This document shows, one piece after another, positions 57,013-64,000 of a DNA stretch of 64,000 bases. The stretch is taken from positions 82,001 to 146,000 of the forward strand of contig NZ_CP054424.1 in NCBI RefSeq assembly GCF_013334205.1. The letters are read 5' to 3'. The notes beneath the pieces are model-generated. The model ran no database searches, had not been told where the DNA came from, and saw only the letters and a list, made by a program, of their open reading frames with translations. The position numbers and the translations under genes were made by a program. How positions within the stretch are numbered: position 1 is the first letter of the stretch; each line of letters starts with the position of its first letter. This stretch comes from Rhodoferax sp. BAB1. Its GTDB lineage: Bacteria; Pseudomonadota; Gammaproteobacteria; Burkholderiales; Burkholderiaceae_C.

Positions 57013-57666
57013 ATGTCCGCTGCTGCCCAGCGAGTCGATACCGGGCGCGCCGCGCACGGTGCGCTGGCGCGGCAACTGCGCCTGGCGCGCCAGGGGCGCT
57101 CCATGCTGTTTCCCTTCATCGGGCGCAGCCGGCGTTTCGAGATCTGGGCGCACTACCCGCGCCACGATGCCGTCGACAGCAGCGGCCGCTGGCAGTTCTA
57201 TTTCCATGTCCACGACCGCGCTGAAAAAGACAGCGCCCGCCACCCGCAGGAGCATGGCCACATCCACCTCTTCCGCCGCAGCCCGCAGGGCAAGTTGACG
57301 CACTTCGCCGGCCTGGCGCTGGACGCGCGCGGCCTGCCCCTGTGCTGGTTCGCCACCAACCAGTGGGTGACCGGCGAGCGCTGGGCGGACGCGGCCTCGC
57401 TGGTGCGCGAACTGGCCCACTTCGAGCTGCGCCTGCGCGGCCCGCTGAGTGGCGCCGGCCTGTGGCTGGGCGACATGGTGCGTTTTTATGCCACGCCGCT
57501 GCGCCAGATGCTGGAGCAGCGCGATGCCGCCCTCGAGCGGCATTGCCGCCGCCATGACCAGACCCGGGCGCAGGCCTGGGCCGACCGGCGCGTGGCCGTC
57601 TGGAGTTCCCTTCCCGTGAACTGGCCGCAGGACGCCTTGTCGGCGGCCGGGCCCCTGACTCAATGA
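57013..57666 (+). CDS. Uncharacterised His-rich protein (possibly DUF6969-like)
   Basis: 217 residues, 11 bases after the Cys-repeat gene. The central block has a dense histidine pattern: WAHYPRHD, FYFHVHDRAEKD and HPQEHGHIHLFRR (about 45-87), then HFAGLALDARGLPLCWFATN. No signal peptide or membrane helix. The clustered His/Glu could bind a metal. It resembles an uncharacterised family I recall as DUF6969, but I cannot confirm this. Context suggests it acts on or with the Cys-repeat protein or the sulfur importer. Confidence 0.75.
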   Translation: MSAAAQRVDTGRAAHGALARQLRLARQGRSMLFPFIGRSRRFEIWAHYPRHDAVDSSGRWQFYFHVHDRAEKDSARHPQEHGHIHLFRRSPQGKLTHFAGLALDARGLPLCWFATNQWVTGERWADAASLVRELAHFELRLRGPLSGAGLWLGDMVRFYATPLRQMLEQRDAALERHCRRHDQTRAQAWADRRVAVWSSLPVNWPQDALSAAGPLTQ

Positions 57667-57685
57667 TTCTTAAAAGGAGATGCAG

Positions 57686-58672
57686 ATGAAGACTCACATC
57701 CGTTACTTTGCAGGCGCTGCCCTGCTGGGCCTATCCCAGTGGGCCCTGGCCCTGGACGTGCCCGGCCCCGTGGTTGATGGCGCCTGGCTGGAGCAGAACC
57801 GCGCCGAGGTCACCGTGCTGGACGTGCGCGCCAACCCCAAGACCTTCACGCTCACGCCCGAGTTCGAGACCGACAAGAAGACCGGCAAGAAATTCCTGGT
57901 CGATCTCGGTGGCCACATCGACGGCGCCGTGCTGGTGGACAACAAGAAGGTCCGTATGGACCGCAGCATCAACGGCGTCAAGCTCAAGTCCATGATTCCC
58001 GAGCGCGCCGATTTCGAGAAACTGGTGCGCAGCTGGGGTGTGTCGGCCGGCCGTCCCATCGTGATCGTGTCCGCCGGCATGGAGCCGCTGGACTTCAACG
58101 ACGCCGCCCGCCTGTACTGGCAGTTCAAGGTCTACGGTGAAGACAACATCGCCGTGCTCAACGGCGGCACCGCCGGCTGGATCGCCGAGGGCCGTGCCGT
58201 CAGCACCGACGCCGTGAAGGCGACCGAAGGCAACTGGGCCGCCAAGGCCGACCGCAGCGCCGCGCTGCTGGCCACCTCCGACGACCTGGCCCGTGCCCAG
58301 GCCGACAAGTCGGCCCAGCTGATCGACGCCCGCGACGACGCCCACTACCTGGGCCTGAGCAAGAGCAGCAGCACCAGCGCCGCCGGCCATGTGCCCGGCG
58401 CCAGGAACGTCTACACCGGCCTGATGTCCACCCAGGGCGGCGACGCCGCCCGCCTGCTGGCCGCCGACACCTACCGCGACGTCTTCAAGCTCAGCGGCCT
58501 GGACGCGCAGGCCTCCGCCATCGCCTACTGCAACACCGGCCACCAGGCTTCCGGCACCTGGTTCGTGCTGTCGGAGATCGTCGGCAACAAGAACGCCAAG
58601 CTCTACGACGGCTCCATGCACCAGTGGACCCTGGAGAAGCGCCCCACCGTGGCGGTGTCGCTGGCCAAGTAA
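57686..58672 (+). CDS. Exported tandem-domain rhodanese (thiosulfate sulfurtransferase)
   Basis: 328 residues from ATG 57686, with AAGGAGA 5 bases upstream (ATG 57680 overlaps the Shine-Dalgarno). Signal peptide ([16 protein letters not shown]). Two rhodanese domains: the first (about 25-165) has VLDVR but lacks the catalytic cysteine (VSAGMEPL in its place). The second has IDARD and the active loop CNTGHQAS with Cys282. Presumably it moves sulfane sulfur in the periplasm. Last gene of the split-YedE operon. Confidence 0.92.
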   Translation: MKTHIRYFAGAALLGLSQWALALDVPGPVVDGAWLEQNRAEVTVLDVRANPKTFTLTPEFETDKKTGKKFLVDLGGHIDGAVLVDNKKVRMDRSINGVKLKSMIPERADFEKLVRSWGVSAGRPIVIVSAGMEPLDFNDAARLYWQFKVYGEDNIAVLNGGTAGWIAEGRAVSTDAVKATEGNWAAKADRSAALLATSDDLARAQADKSAQLIDARDDAHYLGLSKSSSTSAAGHVPGARNVYTGLMSTQGGDAARLLAADTYRDVFKLSGLDAQASAIAYCNTGHQASGTWFVLSEIVGNKNAKLYDGSMHQWTLEKRPTVAVSLAK

Positions 58673-58713
58673 GCCGAAGCCCGGAGGCGGGCGCGCCGCG
58701 GTATAAACGCCGC

Positions 58714-59160
58714 ATGCTCGCCCTGCTCCAACGCGTCCGACAAGCCCGCGTCGAGGTCGATGGTCACACCATCGGCCAGATCGACGCGGGCTTAGCTGTT
58801 CTGGTCTGCGCCGAGCGCGGCGATACCGAGGCCATCGGCGACAAGCTGCTGGCCAAGATCCTCAAGCTGCGCATCTTTGCCGACGAGGCCGGCAAGATGA
58901 ACAGGAGCGTGCAGGACGTGGGCGGCGGCCTGCTGATCGTGAGCCAGTTCACCCTGGCCGCCGACACCACCGGCGGCAACCGCCCCGGCTTCGGCAACGC
59001 CGCCCCGCCGGACGAGGGGCGCCGGCTGTACGACTACTTTGTGGAACAGGCTCGGGCCGCGTATCCAGTCGTGCAGACCGGGCAGTTTGCGGCGGACATG
59101 CAGGTGTTTCTGGTCAACGACGGGCCGGTGACGATACCGATGAGGGTGGTTGCCAATTAA
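58714..59160 (+). CDS. dtd: D-aminoacyl-tRNA deacylase
   Basis: 148 residues from ATG 58714. Diagnostic motifs are [17 protein letters not shown] (substrate loop) and the C-terminal NDGPVTIPM (the GP cis-dipeptide motif). It hydrolyses D-amino acids from mischarged tRNA. Normal length; in-frame sequence upstream is not part of the family. Confidence 0.96.
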   Translation: MLALLQRVRQARVEVDGHTIGQIDAGLAVLVCAERGDTEAIGDKLLAKILKLRIFADEAGKMNRSVQDVGGGLLIVSQFTLAADTTGGNRPGFGNAAPPDEGRRLYDYFVEQARAAYPVVQTGQFAADMQVFLVNDGPVTIPMRVVAN

Positions 59161-59179
59161 ACCAATAGGGGAGGTGGCT

Positions 59180-60001
59180 ATGAATGATCGTCCAGCGAAG
59201 TTATACAAGTACGAACGAATCGACGCACAAACCCTTAGAAACCTGAAAGCGCAATCGATCTACTTTGGGTCGCCTCGAGGATTTAATGACCCCTACGATT
59301 GCGCTATAGCCCCCAATATTAGACAGCCGACGAACGAAGAAGTTGAAAAAGTTCGGGCACTTTACCTGCAGGACAAAGAGCTTACGGATCAGCAAAGAAG
59401 GGAGCTAGTTAATTTGGCTGTTGAGAAGCTTGCAAAGCTACTGCATAAAAGCTCAGTAAGTGCGTTCAAAGAGCAGATAGAAAATTTTCTGACAACCCGA
59501 GGGGTGGCGTGTTTTGCAGAGTCGCCAGACAACTTGTTAATGTGGGCGCATTACGGCGGGAAGTACAAAGGTATGTGCCTTGAGTTTGATACTTCCTATG
59601 AGCCTTTTACGAAAGCAAGGAAGGTTGCGTATTCAAAATCACTGCCAGAGGTGAGCCCGATGGCGATACTAGATTCTGTTATTGAAACCAACGGAACCGA
59701 TCATTTGATGACGCCATATTGCACCAAGTCTGAGTCGTGGGCTTATGAGAAAGAATGGCGTGCTTTTCATATGCAGGCAGGAACTTTGTATGGATACAAA
59801 TCGGAAGCGCTCACCGGAATATATTTCGGTCCTGACGTTGAGCCGGAAATGAGGGAAATTATCTGCCTCGTTTTAAGAGGGCAAAACGAAAAGGTTGCGT
59901 TCTACGAGGGGCGGCGAAGCGCGACAGAATTTAAGGTGGGATTTCAGCGGTTTACCTACACCAGCTACTTGGTGGCTAAGCAGATGGGACTTCGAGAATA
60001 G
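59180..60001 (+). CDS. DUF2971 domain protein, AT-rich and probably acquired
   Basis: 273 residues from ATG 59180 with GGGGAGG 6-8 bases upstream. DUF2971 blocks: LYKYERIDAQTLRNL, IYFGSPRGFNDPYDC, CFAESPDNLLMWAHYGGKYK and the EKEWRAF motif. Function unknown; the family is common in accessory regions and near phage-defence genes. The gene is visibly richer in A/T and in codons such as AAA, TTT and ATA than all its neighbours, and it separates dtd from ybeY-phoH. It has its own terminator. Confidence 0.9.
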   Translation: MNDRPAKLYKYERIDAQTLRNLKAQSIYFGSPRGFNDPYDCAIAPNIRQPTNEEVEKVRALYLQDKELTDQQRRELVNLAVEKLAKLLHKSSVSAFKEQIENFLTTRGVACFAESPDNLLMWAHYGGKYKGMCLEFDTSYEPFTKARKVAYSKSLPEVSPMAILDSVIETNGTDHLMTPYCTKSESWAYEKEWRAFHMQAGTLYGYKSEALTGIYFGPDVEPEMREIICLVLRGQNEKVAFYEGRRSATEFKVGFQRFTYTSYLVAKQMGLRE

Positions 60002-60022
60002 ACAGCTGGTAAGCTGTCTTTA
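60001..60022 (+). terminator. Terminator after the DUF2971 gene
   Basis: GACAGCT (60001-60007) pairs with AGCTGTC (60012-60018) around GGTA, followed by TTTA. It lies in the 18-base convergent gap before ybeY. Confidence 0.7.
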
Positions 60023-60475
60023 CTCGTACGGATTTCCGTACCCCATCCCCTCCATCAACAAGACCTCCAGCGCCTCCATCTCTAGCGCATCGACCTCATC
60101 GGTCTCGTGCTCGTAGCCTTGAGCATGCAGGGTGCCGTGCACCAGTAGGTGGGCGTAGTGCTCTTCCAGGGGCTTACCCTGTTCCTTGGCTTCTTTCGCC
60201 ACCACCGGCGCGCACAGCACCAGGTCGGCGCTGACCACGGGCTCGAGCGCGTAGTCGAAGGTCAGCACATTGGTGGCGTAGTCCTTGTGGCGGTACTCGC
60301 GGTTCAGGGTGCGACCCTCGGCCGTGCCGACGATACGCACGGTGATCTCGGCGGGGCGCAGCAGCGCTATGCGTGTCCAGCGCGTGACACGGGCCTTCGT
60401 CAACAGCTTCTTGTGGCTGTCCGGCACAGCGGCGCCGAACTGCAGGGACAGATCCAGTTCAGGCAGCCCGTTCAC
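60020..60475 (-). CDS. ybeY: Endoribonuclease YbeY (rRNA maturation factor)
   Basis: 151 residues. The zinc-binding signature HGTLHAQGYEH carries the three conserved histidines (HGxLHxxGxxH). NREYRHKDYATNVLTFDY is the other conserved block. It acts in 16S rRNA 3'-end maturation and ribosome quality control. It overlaps phoH by 4 bases, the conserved phoH-ybeY pair. Confidence 0.95.
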   Translation of the reverse strand: MNGLPELDLSLQFGAAVPDSHKKLLTKARVTRWTRIALLRPAEITVRIVGTAEGRTLNREYRHKDYATNVLTFDYALEPVVSADLVLCAPVVAKEAKEQGKPLEEHYAHLLVHGTLHAQGYEHETDEVDALEMEALEVLLMEGMGYGNPYE

Positions 60476-61416
60476 AGCGAATCTCCCGGCTTGCGCTGTT
60501 TGTCATAGGCGTCGACGATGCGCGCCACCAGCGGGTGGCGTACCACGTCGGCGCTGGTGAAGCGGCAGATGGCGATGCCCTTGACGCGTTTGAGCACGCG
60601 CTCGGCGTCGATCAGGCCGCTGAGCTGGGTCTTGGGCAGATCGACCTGGCTCACGTCGCCAGTGACCACGGCGCGCGCGCCGAAGCCGATGCGCGTGAGG
60701 AACATCTTCATCTGCTCGGGCGTGGTGTTCTGCGCCTCGTCCAGGATCACAAAGGCGTTGTTCAGCGTGCGCCCGCGCATGAAGGCCAGAGGCGCGATCT
60801 CCAGGGCGTTGCGCTCGAAGGCCTTCTGCACCTTCTCGTAGCCCATCAGGTCGTAGAGCGCGTCGTACAGCGGGCGCAGGTAGGGGTCGATCTTCTGCGT
60901 CAGGTCGCCGGGCAGGAAACCCAGGCGCTCGCCGGCTTCCACGGCCGGGCGGGTGAGCACGATGCGCTGCACCGCGCTGCGTTCCAGCGCGTCCACGGCG
61001 CAGGCCACCGCCAGATACGTTTTTCCGGTGCCGGCCGGGCCGATGCCGAAGGTGATGTCGTTGCCGGCGATGCTCTCCAGGTAATGGGCCTGGTTGGGCG
61101 TGCGCGCGCGCAGCTCGTGGCGGCGGGTCTGCAACACCTCACCGTCTTCCGTCAGCGGCATGGAACTGTCGCCCGCCAGCAGGAGTTGCACGATGGCGTC
61201 GTCGATGGGCTTGGTCGCCATCTCGTACAGGGCCTGCAGCACTTCCATGCCGCGCTGGGCCTGTTTCTTGGCGCCTTCCACCTTGAACTGCTCGTGGCGG
61301 TGGGCGATCTTGACGTTGAGCGCGGCCTCGATGGTGCGCAGGTGTTCGTCGGCGGGGCCGCACAGGCGGGCCAGGCGGGCGTTGTTGGGCGGGGAGAAGA
61401 GGTGGCGCAGAATCAA
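60472..61416 (-). CDS. phoH: PhoH-family P-loop ATPase
   Basis: 314 residues. Walker A in GPAGTGKTYLAVA, Walker B region FVILDEAQNTTPEQMKMFL, and an N-terminal KH-like segment. It has the PhoH-like (YbeZ) arrangement immediately upstream of ybeY. YbeZ interacts with YbeY in rRNA processing. It is divergent from ruvA with 40 bases between the starts. Confidence 0.94.
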   Translation of the reverse strand: MILRHLFSPPNNARLARLCGPADEHLRTIEAALNVKIAHRHEQFKVEGAKKQAQRGMEVLQALYEMATKPIDDAIVQLLLAGDSSMPLTEDGEVLQTRRHELRARTPNQAHYLESIAGNDITFGIGPAGTGKTYLAVACAVDALERSAVQRIVLTRPAVEAGERLGFLPGDLTQKIDPYLRPLYDALYDLMGYEKVQKAFERNALEIAPLAFMRGRTLNNAFVILDEAQNTTPEQMKMFLTRIGFGARAVVTGDVSQVDLPKTQLSGLIDAERVLKRVKGIAICRFTSADVVRHPLVARIVDAYDKQRKPGDSL

Positions 61417-61456
61417 CTGATAATTCCTTCAAACTTTCCTCAATGATAGGCGCCCC

Positions 61457-62032
61457 ATGATCGGCAGGCTTTCCGGCACCCTCCTCGAAAAGAACCCTCC
61501 CCAGGTCCTGGTGGACTGCAACGGCGTGGGTTACGAAGTCCAGGTGTCCATGAGCACCTTCTACAACCTGCCGCAGCTGGGCGAGAAGGTGGCCCTGCTC
61601 ACGCATTTCGTGGTGCGCGAGGACGCTCAGCTGCTCTACGGCTTCGGCACGGCCGTCGAGCGCGAGGCCTTTCGTGAACTCATCAAGATCTCGGGCGTGG
61701 GCCCGCGCACCGCGCTGGCCGTGCTCTCGGGCATGAGCGTGGGCGAACTGGCCCAGGCCGTCAGCCTGCAGGAGGCCGGGCGCCTGGTGAAGGTGCCGGG
61801 CATCGGCAAGAAGACGGCCGAGCGCCTGCTGCTCGAACTCAAGGGCAAGCTCGGGGCCGACCTTGCCCAACCCGGCGCGCAGCCGGGCAGCGACGCGCAG
61901 GCCGACATCCTGCAGGCGCTGCTGGCCCTGGGCTACAGCGACAAGGAAGCCGCCGCCGCGCTCAAGGCGCTCCCGAAGGACGTGGGCGTGAGCGAAGGCA
62001 TCAAGCTCGCGCTCAAGGCCCTGGCGAAGTAG
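61457..62032 (+). CDS. ruvA: Holliday junction branch migration protein RuvA
   Basis: 191 residues. N-terminal OB domain starting [20 protein letters not shown], helix-hairpin-helix motifs [15 protein letters not shown] and [16 protein letters not shown], and the C-terminal RuvB-binding domain. It binds four-way junctions and recruits RuvB. The carbonic anhydrase gene on the opposite strand separates it from ruvB, which is unusual for these normally adjacent partners. Confidence 0.97.
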   Translation: MIGRLSGTLLEKNPPQVLVDCNGVGYEVQVSMSTFYNLPQLGEKVALLTHFVVREDAQLLYGFGTAVEREAFRELIKISGVGPRTALAVLSGMSVGELAQAVSLQEAGRLVKVPGIGKKTAERLLLELKGKLGADLAQPGAQPGSDAQADILQALLALGYSDKEAAAALKALPKDVGVSEGIKLALKALAK

Positions 62033-62041
62033 GCTCCAAGC

Positions 62042-63163
62042 TCAGGGACGCCCGCCCGGCGCGATCAGCACCGCGTCGCGCACGGGCCGGCCGTTGCGGG
62101 ACTGCAGGGGCCGCGCATTGTTGGCATAAAGCTGGCCGAAGAGGCGCAACTGCTCGGCGCTGATGCTCACCGGCTGCTTCAGGATGAGCCAGAGCACCCC
62201 CTCGGTGCAGGGCGGCGTGGTCAATGAGCCGATGTACTGGTAATAACGCTGGTCGCGCGGCAGGATCTCGCCCACGTGGATCAGGTCCGCCGGCAGCGGC
62301 ACGCTGTCCTTCACGTCCAGCGGCATGTGGGTCCAGACCTTCTGGATCAGCGGGTTGGCCGCGCCTTCTTCCAGCAGCACGGCCAGCACGGCGAGCTGGC
62401 CCGTCTCGTTGCGGTGCACGAAGTGGACCACCATGGGATAGACCCGGCTGTTGATGCGCTCCTCCGCCGGGTGGTGGAAGTGGAACTGCAAGAGCTTGTA
62501 CGTCTGGCCGCGCACGGTGAGGCTGTTCTCACCGCTGAGCTGGACTTCGATGCTGTGGCCGGTGTTCGTGACCGTGCCCGTGCTGGGGACGTGGCGGAAC
62601 TCGATGGCTTCGGCTGGGCCCTGGAGGGTGTCGCTGTCCTCGATGGGGATGGGTGACTGGCGCTGACCGCTGGTGCAGGTGGCGTAGTCGGGCTTGAGCT
62701 GGGCCCAGTGGGCCGGGCCACCTTCGCCCGCGTAACTCCAGGGAATATTCTTGAAGGCCGGGGCAGCCGGCTTGGGCGGGGAGGCGGGCCGCTGCTGGCG
62801 GATCACGATGCCGGGTTCGCGCTGCGGGTGGTCCACCGGGTTGAGCGGTGGCGGCGAGCCCGGGGCCAGGCCGCCGCGGCTGCTCTTCTCGTCGATGATG
62901 AGGTTCAGGCGCTTGGTCCTGGGGTCGCCTCGGCTCATGGCGTCGCGCAACTGGGACTCGATGTCGGTACGTGTGCCTTCCACACGCGCTGGAGCCGAAG
63001 CCGCAGGCGCAAGGGGCGGGGCCACGGCAGGCACCGGTGTGGGGGCTGCGGGTTCGGGGTCGGCTGCACGCACGCCGGCCACGCCGCCGGCCAGCAACAG
63101 GGCCAGCAGGGTGAGGCGGGCCGTGGGCAGGGGGCGGGTGATGGGCGTCATGGGCAGTCTCAT
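62042..63163 (-). CDS. Exported alpha-class carbonic anhydrase with Pro/Ala-rich N-terminal region
   Basis: 373 residues from ATG 63163; ATG 63151 is an alternative. Signal peptide (LTLLALLLAGGVAGVRA), then ~120 residues of low-complexity Pro/Ala/Arg sequence, then the enzyme domain (about 140-370). The zinc histidines are in LLQFHFHHPAEE and VVHFVHRN, with SLTTPPCTEGVLW and a conserved Cys early in the domain. It hydrates CO2 in the periplasm. The long spacer is atypical and may tether the enzyme to the envelope. Confidence 0.92.
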   Translation of the reverse strand: MRLPMTPITRPLPTARLTLLALLLAGGVAGVRAADPEPAAPTPVPAVAPPLAPAASAPARVEGTRTDIESQLRDAMSRGDPRTKRLNLIIDEKSSRGGLAPGSPPPLNPVDHPQREPGIVIRQQRPASPPKPAAPAFKNIPWSYAGEGGPAHWAQLKPDYATCTSGQRQSPIPIEDSDTLQGPAEAIEFRHVPSTGTVTNTGHSIEVQLSGENSLTVRGQTYKLLQFHFHHPAEERINSRVYPMVVHFVHRNETGQLAVLAVLLEEGAANPLIQKVWTHMPLDVKDSVPLPADLIHVGEILPRDQRYYQYIGSLTTPPCTEGVLWLILKQPVSISAEQLRLFGQLYANNARPLQSRNGRPVRDAVLIAPGGRP

Positions 63164-63288
63164 GGATTTCGTCTCTCCTCCATCCTATCGGCACAAGGGG
63201 TTGATTACTTGAGGTCGGCTATAGTCGGAACAGCTGTGCCAGACCGGTATAGCGTTGACTTACTTCCCCCAGCTTTTCCATTCCGGCC

Positions 63289-64000
63289 GTGAGCATCCAG
63301 ACCGACGATTTTGAAATGCCCTCCGGCCCGCGTGTGGTCTCGGCCGCGCCCGTTTCGCCCGGCGAGGAGGCCATCGAACGCGCGCTGCGGCCCAAGCTGC
63401 TCGACGAATACGTGGGCCAGGCCAAGGTGCGCGAGCAGCTGGAGATCTTCATCGGCGCAGCGCGCAAGCGTGAAGAGGCGCTGGACCACGTGCTGCTGTT
63501 CGGCCCGCCCGGCCTGGGCAAGACCACGCTCTCGCACATCATCGCGCACGAACTCGGCGTCAACCTGCGCCAGACCAGCGGCCCCGTGCTGGAAAAGCCC
63601 AAGGACCTGGCCGCGCTGCTGACCAACCTCGAGCGCAACGACGTGCTCTTCATCGACGAGATCCACCGTCTTTCTCCGGTGGTGGAGGAAATCCTCTACC
63701 CCGCGCTGGAGGACTACCAGATCGACATCATGATCGGCGAGGGGCCGGCCGCGCGCAGCATCAAGCTGGACCTGCAGCCCTTCACCCTGGTGGGCGCCAC
63801 CACCCGCGCCGGCATGCTGACCAACCCGCTGCGCGACCGCTTCGGCATCGTGGCGCGGCTGGAGTTCTATTCGGCCGAGGAGCTGGGCCGCATCGTCACG
63901 CGCAGCGCCGGCCTGCTGGGTGCGCCCATGGACCCGGAAGGCGGCTTCGAGATCGCGCGCCGCTCGCGCGGCACGCCGCGCATTGCCAACCGCCTGCTGC
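63289..64000 (+). CDS. ruvB: Holliday junction branch migration helicase RuvB, 5' part (cut by window end)
   Basis: 237 codons are visible from GTG 63289; the frame runs off the right edge. Walker A in [16 protein letters not shown], Walker [13 protein letters not shown], sensor [17 protein letters not shown] and arginine-finger region [11 protein letters not shown]. It drives branch migration with RuvA. It is divergent from the carbonic anhydrase gene across 125 bases. Confidence 0.96.
   Translation, partial: MSIQTDDFEMPSGPRVVSAAPVSPGEEAIERALRPKLLDEYVGQAKVREQLEIFIGAARKREEALDHVLLFGPPGLGKTTLSHIIAHELGVNLRQTSGPVLEKPKDLAALLTNLERNDVLFIDEIHRLSPVVEEILYPALEDYQIDIMIGEGPAARSIKLDLQPFTLVGATTRAGMLTNPLRDRFGIVARLEFYSAEELGRIVTRSAGLLGAPMDPEGGFEIARRSRGTPRIANRLL

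Overview
The window is a GC-rich, densely coded bacterial chromosome segment with about 62 protein genes and no rRNA, tRNA, IS element or CRISPR array that I could find. Gene content and order point to a betaproteobacterium of the order Burkholderiales, most likely Comamonadaceae-like. The evidence is rplM-rpsI followed by a coiled-coil membrane protein, a bactofilin, erpA, anmK, an M23 peptidase and tyrS; dusB-fis-purH; ruvX-pyrR-pyrB-pyrC'; and tripartite tricarboxylate transporter/Bug genes. This placement is inferred from synteny and protein style, not from a marker comparison.

Layout. 1-2.7 kb: two tandem Ser/Thr protein kinases, the first cut by the window edge, the second with an apparent frameshift at a C7 tract. 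2.9-14.6 kb: housekeeping (ribosomal proteins L13/S9, bactofilin, ErpA, AnmK, M23 endopeptidase, TyrRS, M61 peptidase, DsbC, UbiH-type monooxygenase, MOSC protein). 14.5-17.6 kb: a LysR regulator divergent from an unusual PrpF-Bug fusion. 17.8-24.6 kb: ychF, then a TctDE-like two-component system divergent from tctCBA, and a YqaA-type membrane protein. 24.7-30.2 kb: dusB-fis-purH, hemL, thiD and a short rubredoxin gene. 30.2-39.8 kb: the twitching-motility chemosensory operon pilG-pilH-pilI-pilJ-chpA, ending in a 1979-residue CheA-type hybrid kinase. 39.8-48.8 kb: photolyase, yqgE-ruvX-pyrR-pyrB-pyrC'-plsC (the dihydroorotase homologue lacks its metal ligands), and a divergent FbpC/FbpB-type ABC transporter.

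48.8-58.7 kb is a sulfur region in two modules. Module A has an ArsR-family regulator, a minus-strand set (full-length YeeE/YedE transporter, monohaem cytochrome c, flavocytochrome-c sulfide dehydrogenase flavoprotein, DsrE-like exported protein) and a divergent pair (SoxH-like metallo-hydrolase and SoxW-like thioredoxin). Module B is a tight plus-strand operon: two half-size YeeE/YedE proteins, a small exported protein made of NPC(A/S)G repeats with seven cysteines, an uncharacterised His-rich protein, and an exported tandem rhodanese. It is preceded by a palindrome of the CsoR/CstR operator type. Module B is the best candidate here for an undescribed system: a membrane sulfur importer coupled to an exported cysteine-repeat protein and a periplasmic sulfurtransferase.

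58.7-64 kb: dtd, an AT-rich DUF2971 gene that looks horizontally acquired, ybeY-phoH, ruvA, an alpha-carbonic anhydrase and the 5' part of ruvB. Genes are closely spaced, many start codons overlap the preceding stop, and no gene-free stretch exceeds about 300 bases.
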